Source: Alphaproteobacteria bacterium (GTDB taxonomy: Bacteria; Pseudomonadota; Alphaproteobacteria; CAAGCB01; CAG-977). From it: a stretch of 48,716 nt of DNA. How positions within the stretch are numbered: the first letter of the stretch is position 1; each line of letters starts with the position of its first letter. This document shows positions 33,641 to 41,111 of the stretch, in pieces. The position numbers and the translations under genes were made by a program. The DNA is taken from assembly GCA_900768185.1 (NCBI GenBank), contig CAAGCB010000038.1:1-48716 (forward strand), in the 5' to 3' direction. The notes beneath the pieces are model-generated. The model saw only the letters and a program-made list of their open reading frames with translations, ran no database searches and was not told where the DNA came from.

Positions 33641-34396
33641 TTATTTTTGTCCGCGCGTCAGGAAATGCGCCAAAGTTTCATTCGGCGGATTTTTCAAAAG
33701 CTCTTTCGGATCGCCGCGCGCGATGACCGTTTTCGTTCGCGCGTCCAGATAAATCGAATTGGTGCCGATGGCGAAAATCGACGGCAGTTCGTGCGTTACC
33801 ATCACGATCGTCGTATGCAGATTTTCTTTGACGCGTAAAATCAGATCGTCCAGATTTTTTGAACTGACGGGATCCAGTCCGGCACTGGGTTCGTCAAAAA
33901 AAACTATGTGCGGATCCAACGCCAGCGCCCGCGCCAGTCCGGCGCGCTTTTTCATGCCGCCGCTGATTTCCGCGGGATAGTAGTCCTGAAATCCGCCCAG
34001 CCCGACCAAATCAAGCTTTAAAGCGACCAAATCCTTGATTTCCGCGGGGGAAAAGTTCGTGTACTGTTCCAGCGGCATCGCGACGTTTTCCGCCAAAGTC
34101 ATCGACGACCACAGCGCGCCGCTCTGATACAAAATGCCCGCCTTTCGCATCAACGCGTCGCGGTCGGCTTTGGTCGCGCCGTTGCCCCAAAAAGGCTTTC
34201 CGTCAAAAGTTTCCGTCCCCGCGACGGGTTCCTTCAATCCCGTTAAAACGGTCAAAAGCGTGCTTTTCCCGCACCCGCTGCCGCCCATGATGATAAATAC
34301 ATCCTGTTCGTTCACGGCGAAATCGATATCGCGCATAATGACATTTTCACCGTAAGCGACCGTCAGCCCCTTGATTTCCAAAAAAGGTTTCGTCAT
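33641..34396 (-). CDS. mlaF: MlaF, ATPase of the phospholipid transporter
   Basis: A 251-aa ABC ATPase. The start at 34396 (MTKPFLEIKGLTVAYGEN) lies 2 nt after the mlaE stop, with GGAG upstream. Walker A IMGGSGCGKSTLL, signature SGGMKKRAGLARALA, Walker B IVFFDEPSAGLDP and the switch VTHEL are all intact. It binds the cytoplasmic face of MlaE. Confidence 0.95.
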   Translation of the reverse strand: MTKPFLEIKGLTVAYGENVIMRDIDFAVNEQDVFIIMGGSGCGKSTLLTVLTGLKEPVAGTETFDGKPFWGNGATKADRDALMRKAGILYQSGALWSSMTLAENVAMPLEQYTNFSPAEIKDLVALKLDLVGLGGFQDYYPAEISGGMKKRAGLARALALDPHIVFFDEPSAGLDPVSSKNLDDLILRVKENLHTTIVMVTHELPSIFAIGTNSIYLDARTKTVIARGDPKELLKNPPNETLAHFLTRGQK

Positions 34397-34398
34397 CG

Positions 34399-35526
34399 CT
34401 ACACTCCGCATACGCTGAAAATCACTGTCAGAACCGCCGTCGCGACGGTCATGAACACGATGGAATCAACAACCGCGGACGTCGTCGCGAACCCGACCGC
34501 GGACGCATTCCTGCCGCAGGTCACGCCGCGATAGCACCCGCACAGCGAAATGATGACGCCGTACACCGCCCCGTGAACGATGCCGATCAGGATATTGCGC
34601 ATCAGCAACGCATTCAGCGTCATTCTGAAATAATCGTCGCAAGACAACCCCAACATCAGAATCCCGACGAACGCGCCGCCCAAAATTCCCATCAGATCGG
34701 CGTACACGATCAACAGCGGCATCATAAAAGACAACGCCAGAACGCGCGGCAAAACCAGAAAATCAAACGGAGAAACGCCCATCGTCTTCAGCGCGTCGAT
34801 TTCCTCGTTCACCTGCATTGATCCCAGCGTCGCGGCATAGGACGCGCCCGTCCTGCCCGCCACGATGACGCCCGCCATAATCGCGCCCATGACGCGCGTG
34901 ACCGCCAAAGCGACCAAACTCGACACATAAATTTCCGCGCCGAACATTTTCAGCTGGATCGACCCGACAAAAGCCAAAATCACACCGACCAGAAAACAAA
35001 TCAACGACACGATCGGCAAAGCGTTGACGCCCGCGTCCTGAAACTGCGTCCACAAATCGACTTTGCGAACGACGGCTTTGCGATGAAAAAAGCGGACAAC
35101 GGACGCCAGCGTTCGCCGTGAAAACCACCACGCCGTCTTTGCGCCGTCGGTCGATTTCAACGCAAGTGTTCCCAACGCGCTTAAAAAATCGTTCGGGGAT
35201 TCGACGGGACGTTCGTCGACATGCGGCGGAACGGCAAATGCCAAATCCAGCAAGGGCGACACACCGTCGGGCATATCCTTCAGCTCAACGGCGACACCGT
35301 TTTGTTCACACAGGGACAAAATCCTGATCAGAAAAGCGATCAAGCGGCTGTCCCAGCGTTCTATCCCCGTCCCGATCACAACGACGCGCGTAAAAGACGG
35401 ACGCGAAAATTCGCCGATCAAAGCGGAACGGTCGGCGAAAACGCCGTCGCCGCCCCAATCGCCCGCCAGCGACAATTCCGCCGAGCGTTCGGTTTCGTGT
35501 TTGTTCAAGACGGCTTTGACGGACAT
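34399..35526 (-). CDS. mlaE: MlaE permease with N-terminal STAS domain
   Basis: The last 240 residues (about 130-375) are the MlaE permease: ALPIVSLICFLVGVILAFVG, GRTGASYAATLGSMQVNEEI, DALKTMGVSPFDFLVLPRVL. The first 115 or so form a STAS-like domain (VVVIGTGIERWDSRLIAFLI), which replaces the separate MlaB protein. This fusion is normal in Alphaproteobacteria. It lies 8 nt after the Bax-like gene. Confidence 0.93.
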   Translation of the reverse strand: MSVKAVLNKHETERSAELSLAGDWGGDGVFADRSALIGEFSRPSFTRVVVIGTGIERWDSRLIAFLIRILSLCEQNGVAVELKDMPDGVSPLLDLAFAVPPHVDERPVESPNDFLSALGTLALKSTDGAKTAWWFSRRTLASVVRFFHRKAVVRKVDLWTQFQDAGVNALPIVSLICFLVGVILAFVGSIQLKMFGAEIYVSSLVALAVTRVMGAIMAGVIVAGRTGASYAATLGSMQVNEEIDALKTMGVSPFDFLVLPRVLALSFMMPLLIVYADLMGILGGAFVGILMLGLSCDDYFRMTLNALLMRNILIGIVHGAVYGVIISLCGCYRGVTCGRNASAVGFATTSAVVDSIVFMTVATAVLTVIFSVCGV

Positions 35527-35534
35527 GGTTTTCC

Positions 35535-36458
35535 TTACTTTTCCGCGGCGGGCGGCTTGTCGTCCAGCGGCGTAAAGTCCGCCTGCAACAAACCGTGCCG
35601 ATCAATCAACTGTCTGATAATATCAGGATATTTGAACGGTTTATAGGGGAAATTCAACAGCAAATGGGCTATTTCCCCGCCATACATTGTATTGCCGGAC
35701 CGGCGGTAACTGGCGCGCGCGTCCCTGAAACTTTCCAAATAACCGCTGGTGTTGACATAAAAGATTTGGCTTTCAACCGCGTCGTACAGCGTTTCGAACG
35801 TTCTGATGCGGTATTGCGGACCGTATTTTTGGTCTTCGTCGGGAACGACGCCCCTGCCGTCCCAATCGCGTTGATGATAGATCGCGTTGTATTCTCGGGC
35901 GTAGCGACTGGTCGCAAATCCCGAATCCTGCGCCGCCATCGTCATCATGATTGTCGGCGGCACCGCATCGACGCGTACCAGCAAAGCGGCGAATAAAGTC
36001 CCCAAATCGTCGGACGGTCTGACATCGTACCGTTCAACCCATTTATCCAGTTTGACGCGGGATTCAGCCGTCAGCGCGCCCGTGCCGTCAAATTCCTTTT
36101 TCAATTCCGCAATCGCGTCGCGCTGTTTTAAAACCGCCGCGTTCGCCTTTAACACGACGGGCAGCATCATTTCAAAAAAAAGCGACGGACGAACCGCGTC
36201 AAAGCGTTCGCGGTTGAAATCAATCGGAACATTCCGAACAAACAGACGCGGCGCGGACCGTTTTTCCGCCAGCAGACGCGTCAAATCATAACCGTAACGG
36301 TCGAACACCCGTTGCAAAGCCGCCGTTTTCGCGCTTGACACATAAACGCCGTCCGCTTCGACGTCGACCGAGGCTCCGTCCCGACCGGCTCCCCAAAAAA
36401 ACGCGGCGGCGACAACAACGGCGGCGGCGACGGCAATCAGTTTCTTTTTTTTATTCAT
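35535..36458 (-). CDS. Bax-like glucosaminidase-fold protein with Asp at the catalytic position
   Basis: A 307-aa protein with one N-terminal helix (LIAVAAAVVVAAAFFWGAG) and a large periplasmic part. The Bax/glucosaminidase motif reads MMTMAAQDSGFATSRYAREY. Family members have Glu in 'A..ESGWGTSR', here Asp178. It continues GRGVVP, YRIRTFETLYDAVESQIFYV and FRDARASYRR, matching Bax well. Met at 36458 overlaps the preceding stop by 8 nt; starts at 36479 or 36470 are also possible. The family trims peptidoglycan; with Asp the activity may be lower, altered or absent. Confidence 0.8.
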   Translation of the reverse strand: MNKKKKLIAVAAAVVVAAAFFWGAGRDGASVDVEADGVYVSSAKTAALQRVFDRYGYDLTRLLAEKRSAPRLFVRNVPIDFNRERFDAVRPSLFFEMMLPVVLKANAAVLKQRDAIAELKKEFDGTGALTAESRVKLDKWVERYDVRPSDDLGTLFAALLVRVDAVPPTIMMTMAAQDSGFATSRYAREYNAIYHQRDWDGRGVVPDEDQKYGPQYRIRTFETLYDAVESQIFYVNTSGYLESFRDARASYRRSGNTMYGGEIAHLLLNFPYKPFKYPDIIRQLIDRHGLLQADFTPLDDKPPAAEK

Positions 36459-37470
36459 CGGTTGCGGCATTAACGGCATGTTCCAAATCGTTCAGGGCAA
36501 ACGCCGCGCGCGACAGGTAAAATCCCAATCCGAGCAAATGGTTCGGAGCGAACTGCGTTTCGGGCGATCCGTTAACGACGACCATCGGCTGCATCAGCGC
36601 CGCCGATTTCAGCGCGGCGACGGCTTTTTCCCAATGTTCGCAAACATTCGGCTGCAAAAACGCCTTTTCAAAATCGGAATGTAAATCGCGCGCGACCAGA
36701 TACCAGACGTAAGCGTGTCCTTTGACCGTATAAAACACCGTATCCGCCGACCAATCCAAAACGCGTTTTTCCCCTTTCGCGATTTGCGCCGCCAGTATGT
36801 CGGAATCGGCTTTCAGCCGATTTGCCAAAACGGCGGCGAAAGCTTTCAGCGATGCGGAATCGTCGTCGAAAACCGAATCGCCGTTAGTGACGGCGGCGAC
36901 GTATTTCGCGATATCCGCCGCCGCGGCAAGGTATTTTTTATTCGAAGAAACGGCGGGTTTCCAATCGTCGACATGCCAGACGGTCGCAGGGTAAGCAAGC
37001 GCGGCGGCGGCTTTTTGCAAATCGGTCGAATCGGGATTTCGCTTTGCCAGAACCGCCGCGATTTCCCGCGTTCCTTCGATGATCCCCGTCTGGTATGCGG
37101 GCATGTTGTCCAAAACGGCAGCGGGATAGAAAAAAGGCAGATTCGGCGTGAACGCGTTTTTGTCGACCTCGCGCCCGATCAGCGCCGCCAGCGTGTCCGC
37201 CGTTTTGACGGAGGCTTTCGATCCGTTGTTGAATGCGGGATTCACGTCTATGCGGTTAAAGAAAAAAGCCCCCGCGGGATAATACAGCACGACGACGGCG
37301 AACAACGCGCCCAAACCGAAATGCCACCATTTGACGGCAAAGGAAAACAGCCGTTTCGCCAATTCCGGAACGCGGGCGGCGGCGGATTTCGCCAGCGGCG
37401 CGACGCCGACGGCGGCTTTGGTTGAAAAGGCTTTGATCCGGCGCAGAATTTCGTTGATTTTTTCTTTCAT
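36451..37470 (-). CDS. DUF2333-type membrane-anchored protein
   Basis: A 339-aa protein. The ATG at 37470 has CGGAA about 8 nt before it and gives a short basic cytoplasmic part, one helix (WHFGLGALFAVVVLYYPAGA, about 48-67) and a helical periplasmic domain (FNRIDVNPAFNNG onward). The LYYPAGA...IDVNPAF pattern is that of DUF2333, known next to Bax-like and mla genes in Proteobacteria. Function is unknown; envelope maintenance is likely from context. It is the first gene of the operon. Confidence 0.75.
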   Translation of the reverse strand: MKEKINEILRRIKAFSTKAAVGVAPLAKSAAARVPELAKRLFSFAVKWWHFGLGALFAVVVLYYPAGAFFFNRIDVNPAFNNGSKASVKTADTLAALIGREVDKNAFTPNLPFFYPAAVLDNMPAYQTGIIEGTREIAAVLAKRNPDSTDLQKAAAALAYPATVWHVDDWKPAVSSNKKYLAAAADIAKYVAAVTNGDSVFDDDSASLKAFAAVLANRLKADSDILAAQIAKGEKRVLDWSADTVFYTVKGHAYVWYLVARDLHSDFEKAFLQPNVCEHWEKAVAALKSAALMQPMVVVNGSPETQFAPNHLLGLGFYLSRAAFALNDLEHAVNAATDE

Positions 37471-37501
37471 TGTCGCATTCCGTTGTTGACGTTTTTCTTC
37501 T

Positions 37502-37530
37502 TTATTAGCATACGGGGCGCGCGGGCGCAA
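37502..37530 (-). promoter_or_regulatory. Candidate promoter of the DUF2333-bax-mla operon
   Basis: On the minus strand TTGCGC (37530-37525) and TAATAA (37507-37502) are separated by 17 bp, about 32 nt before the ATG at 37470. It is divergent from dnaK. Confidence 0.45.
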
Positions 37531-37571
37531 AGCCCTTAGAGAAAAAAAACGAAAAAAAACGCGCTTTCCGC

Positions 37572-37601
37572 CTTGCGAAAGAAAAATCCCCCACCTATAT
37601 A
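37572..37601 (+). promoter_or_regulatory. dnaK promoter: overlapping heat-shock and housekeeping elements
   Basis: CTTGCG (37572-37577), 16 bp, CCTATAT (37594-37600) resembles the RpoH (sigma-32) pattern. In the same place TTGCGA (37573-37578), 17 bp, TATATA (37596-37601) fits the housekeeping sigma factor. The start would be about 50 nt before dnaK. No CIRCE palindrome is present. Confidence 0.55.
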
Positions 37602-37658
37602 AGGGTTTCGAGAAATGCCGGTCATCGGCAGAATTTACAAGGAAAAGAGGTTTTATTT

Positions 37659-39572
37659 ATGGGAAAAGTAATTGGTATCGATTTGGGAACGACAAATTCC
37701 TGCTTCGCCATTATGGACGGCAAGGATCCCCGTGTCATTGAAAACGCCGAAGGCGCGCGCACGACGCCGTCAATGGTCGCGTTCACGCAAAGCGGGGAAC
37801 GCTTGGTCGGTCAATCCGCCAAACGTCAGGCCGTCACCAACCCCGAAGGCACGTTCTTCGCGATCAAGCGTTTGATCGGACGCCGTTTCACCGATAAACA
37901 GGTCGAAAGAGCGAAATCGTTGGTTCCCTATCACATCATCGCGGGCGAAAACGGCGACGCGTGGGTTGAAGCGCACGATAAAAAGTACGCTCCCAGCCAG
38001 ATTTCCGCGTTCGTTTTGCAGAAATTGAAAGAAGACGCCGAAGCTTTCTTGGGCGAACCGGTGACGCAGGCGGTCATCACGGTTCCGGCTTATTTTGACG
38101 ACTCTCAGCGTCAGGCGACCAAGGACGCGGGTAAAATCGCGGGTTTGGAAGTCCTGCGTATCATCAACGAACCGACGGCGGCGGCGCTGGCTTACGGTTT
38201 GGATAAAAAAGCCAGCGGCACGATCGTCGTGTACGACTTGGGCGGCGGCACGTTCGACGTTTCCATTCTGGAAATCGGCGACGGCGTGTTCGAAGTCAAA
38301 GCCACAAACGGCGACACGTTCCTGGGCGGCGAAGATTTCGACGCGCGCATCATCAACTATCTGGCGGACGAATTCCAGAAAGAACAGGGCATCGATCTGC
38401 GTCAGGACAAGCTGGCTCTGCAGCGTTTGAAAGAAGGCGCTGAAAAAGCCAAAATCGAATTGTCTTCGGCTCAGCAAACCGAAATCAACCTGCCGTTCAT
38501 CACGGCGGACGCGACGGGTCCGAAACACTTGAACGTCAAACTGACGCGCGCGAAAATGGAATCGCTGGTCGAAGACCTGTTGGAACGCACCAAAATTCCG
38601 TGCGAAAAAGCGTTGAAAGACGCGGGCTTGAAGGCTTCCGACATTGACGAAGTCATCTTGGTCGGCGGCATGACCCGTATGCCCAAGGTTCAGGAAATCG
38701 TCAAAGACTTTTTCGGTCGCGAACCGCACAAGGGCGTGAACCCCGACGAAGTCGTCGCTTTGGGCGCGGCGATTCAGGGTGGCGTTTTGAAAGGCGACGT
38801 CAAAGACGTTCTGTTGCTGGACGTGACCCCGCTGTCTTTGGGCATTGAAACGCTGGGCGGCGTGTTCACGCGTCTGATCGACCGCAACACGACCATTCCG
38901 ACGCGCAAATCGCAGGTGTTTTCGACCGCCGAAGACGGACAGACCGCCGTCACGATCCGCGTGTTCCAGGGCGAACGCGAAATGACCGCCGACAACAAAC
39001 TGCTGGGTCAGTTCGACTTGGTCGGCATTCCCGCCGCGCCGCGCGGCATGCCGCAAATCGAAGTCACGTTCGACATCGACGCGAACGGCATCGTCAACGT
39101 GTCCGCAAAAGACAAAGCCACGGGCAAGGAACAGACGATCCGCATCCAGTCGTCCGGCGGTTTGAGCGAAGCCGACATCGACAAAATGGTCAAGGACGCC
39201 GAAGCCCACGCTTCCGAAGACAAAAAGAAAAAAGAAGCCGTCGAAGCCAAAAACAAAGCCGAAAGCTTGATCCACGCGACCGAAAAGAACTTGAAGGATC
39301 TGGGCGACAAAGTATCCGCCGCCGACAAGGAAAAGGTCGAAGCCGACATCAAGGCGTTGCAGGACGTTTTGGAATCCGGCGATGTCGAAAAAATCAACGC
39401 CAAATCCGAAGCGTTGATGCAGTCTTCGATGAAAATCGGCGAAGCGTTGTATAAAGCGCAACAGGAATCCGCCGCCGGCGCGCAGGCGTCCGCGGGCGAA
39501 TCTGCCTCGACCGAATCCAAACCCGACGAAGGGGTCGTCGATGCCGATTTTGAAGAAGTCAAAAAAGACTGA
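37659..39572 (+). CDS. dnaK: Chaperone DnaK (Hsp70)
   Basis: A 637-aa cytoplasmic ATP-dependent chaperone of normal length. Nucleotide-binding domain: IGIDLGTTNSCFAIMD, then VITVPAYFDDSQRQATKDAG, VYDLGGGTFDVSILEIGDG and VILVGGMTRMPKVQEIV. The substrate domain begins LLLDVTPLSLGIETLGGVFT, and the C-terminus ends GVVDADFEEVKKD, the family tail. Its partner dnaJ follows after 80 nt that contain an imperfect terminator. Confidence 0.98.
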   Translation: MGKVIGIDLGTTNSCFAIMDGKDPRVIENAEGARTTPSMVAFTQSGERLVGQSAKRQAVTNPEGTFFAIKRLIGRRFTDKQVERAKSLVPYHIIAGENGDAWVEAHDKKYAPSQISAFVLQKLKEDAEAFLGEPVTQAVITVPAYFDDSQRQATKDAGKIAGLEVLRIINEPTAAALAYGLDKKASGTIVVYDLGGGTFDVSILEIGDGVFEVKATNGDTFLGGEDFDARIINYLADEFQKEQGIDLRQDKLALQRLKEGAEKAKIELSSAQQTEINLPFITADATGPKHLNVKLTRAKMESLVEDLLERTKIPCEKALKDAGLKASDIDEVILVGGMTRMPKVQEIVKDFFGREPHKGVNPDEVVALGAAIQGGVLKGDVKDVLLLDVTPLSLGIETLGGVFTRLIDRNTTIPTRKSQVFSTAEDGQTAVTIRVFQGEREMTADNKLLGQFDLVGIPAAPRGMPQIEVTFDIDANGIVNVSAKDKATGKEQTIRIQSSGGLSEADIDKMVKDAEAHASEDKKKKEAVEAKNKAESLIHATEKNLKDLGDKVSAADKEKVEADIKALQDVLESGDVEKINAKSEALMQSSMKIGEALYKAQQESAAGAQASAGESASTESKPDEGVVDADFEEVKKD

Positions 39573-39587
39573 TTCCTTGTAAATGAC

Positions 39588-39626
39588 AACCGTTCGGAAG
39601 GCTTTCGCCCTCCGGACGGTTTTTCC
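39588..39626 (+). terminator. Imperfect terminator between dnaK and dnaJ
   Basis: An inverted repeat ACCGTTCGGAAGG / CCTCCGGACGGT around a short loop is followed by TTTTTCC. The stem has mismatches, so it may only partly stop transcription and keep dnaJ below dnaK. Confidence 0.6.
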
Positions 39627-39652
39627 GTTTCTGACTGAAAGCTGAAAGTATC

Positions 39653-40819
39653 ATGGCAAAACAAGATTATTATGAACTTCTGGGTGTCGACAAAACGGCG
39701 ACAGATATTGAAATCAAAAAAGCCTACCGCGCTTTGGCGATGAAATACCACCCCGACCGCAATCCGGGGGACAAGGAAGCCGAACTGAAATTCAAAGAAG
39801 TCACCGAAGCTTATGAAATCTTGAAAGACGGGCAGAAACGCGCCGCCTACGACCGCTACGGTCACGCCGCGTTTTCTCAGGGCGCGGGCGCAGGCGGATT
39901 CGGCGGCGGATTCGGCGGGTTCAATTTCGGATTCGGCGGCGGGAACGCCGGCGGATTCGGCAGTATTTTCGAAGACATTTTCAGCGAATTCATGGGCGGC
40001 GCGTCGGGACGCGGACGCGCGCAGCAATCCGCCGGACGGCGCGGGGCGGATATCCGCTACGATCTGGAAATCACGCTGGAGGAAGCCTTTGCCGGATTGA
40101 AAAAGGAAATCGAAATCCAAACCGCCGTCCAATGCGACGAATGCGGCGGATCGGGCGCGGAAAAAGGATCGAAAGCCGAAACGTGCGATATGTGCCACGG
40201 CACGGGGCGTGTGCGTCGGCAAGCGGGATTCTTTATCGAAGAACGTCCCTGCCCGACCTGTCACGGCACGGGGCAGGTGATTAAAAATCCGTGCAAAAAA
40301 TGCAAGGGAACAGGCAAGGTTTCACAAAAGAAAACGCTGGAAATCAACATTCCGGCGGGCATTGATTCCGACAACAGAATGCGTCTGTCCGGTCAGGGCG
40401 AAGCCGGCGCGAACGGCGGTTCAAACGGGGATTTGTACATCTTTGTCCACGTCAAACCGCACCCGATTTTCCAACGCGACGGAGCGGATCTGCATTGCGA
40501 CATTCCCGTGTCGATGACGACGGCGGCGCTGGGCGGAACGATCGAAATTCCCTGCATCGACGGGACAAAGGAAAAAGTCACCGTTTCCGCCGGTACGCAA
40601 ACGGGCGAGGAAGTCCGCCTGCGCAAAAAGGGCATGTCCGTCCTGCAAAGCAAAAGCGTCGGCGATTTGTTCGTGCGGTTCAAGGTCGAAACCCCGACCA
40701 AACTGACCGCGAAACAAAAGGAACTGCTGAAACAGTTTGACGCGGAAAGCGCGGACAACAGCCCCGAATCCGCCGGATTTTTCGAAAAACTGAAAGACAT
40801 GCTGAAAAAAGCGGGATAA
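39653..40819 (+). CDS. dnaJ: Chaperone DnaJ (Hsp40)
   Basis: A 388-aa type I co-chaperone that stimulates DnaK. The J domain has YHPDRNPGDKEAE with the HPD motif (about 32-34). A Gly/Phe-rich region follows (about 75-110). All four zinc-binding CxxCxGxG repeats are present: CDECGGSG, CDMCHGTG, CPTCHGTG and CKKCKGTG. The C-terminal beta domains are complete. Confidence 0.98.
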   Translation: MAKQDYYELLGVDKTATDIEIKKAYRALAMKYHPDRNPGDKEAELKFKEVTEAYEILKDGQKRAAYDRYGHAAFSQGAGAGGFGGGFGGFNFGFGGGNAGGFGSIFEDIFSEFMGGASGRGRAQQSAGRRGADIRYDLEITLEEAFAGLKKEIEIQTAVQCDECGGSGAEKGSKAETCDMCHGTGRVRRQAGFFIEERPCPTCHGTGQVIKNPCKKCKGTGKVSQKKTLEINIPAGIDSDNRMRLSGQGEAGANGGSNGDLYIFVHVKPHPIFQRDGADLHCDIPVSMTTAALGGTIEIPCIDGTKEKVTVSAGTQTGEEVRLRKKGMSVLQSKSVGDLFVRFKVETPTKLTAKQKELLKQFDAESADNSPESAGFFEKLKDMLKKAG

Positions 40820-40845
40820 GAAACCGCCGCTTTTGAAAATCCGCC

Positions 40846-41022
40846 CTATCCGATCAACTTTTGGATAAACGCCGACGCGTCCAATTCCAAACACGCCGCG
40901 ATATCCAAAAATTCGACGACGTCAAGCCGCCGTTCGCCGTTTTCGTATTTGGAAACGTACGATTGCGGCTTGTCCAGCCGCTTCGCCAGTAAAATCTGCG
41001 TGATTCCGCGATTTTTCCGCAT
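40846..41022 (-). CDS. Very short XRE-family helix-turn-helix protein (58 aa)
   Basis: On the minus strand ATG at 41022 to TAG at 40848-40846. The protein reads MRKNRGITQILLAKRLDKPQ, then SYVSKYENGERRLDVVEFLD, the lambda-repressor-like helix-turn-helix ('TQ..LA..L...QS.VS..E.GERRLDV.EF'). Family members usually have 15 or more residues ahead of RKNRGITQ. Here an in-frame stop lies 9 codons upstream, so the N-terminal helix is short or lost. Either this is a truncated regulator or a minimal one. It is convergent with dnaJ and divergent from the ankyrin gene. Confidence 0.65.
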   Translation of the reverse strand: MRKNRGITQILLAKRLDKPQSYVSKYENGERRLDVVEFLDIAACLELDASAFIQKLIG

Positions 41023-41111
41023 ATGACAACGGCCTGTTTTGATTTTTTAATGTTTTTTCCGGTTCGGTTTATGTAGAATCAAAACAATATTGAAATTTCA
41101 AAGGGATTCAT

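Noticed and set aside
37530..37659. CIRCE/HrcA site before dnaK
   Set aside because: No TTAGCACTC-N9-GAGTGCTAA-like inverted repeat is present; the sequence fits a sigma-32 type promoter instead.
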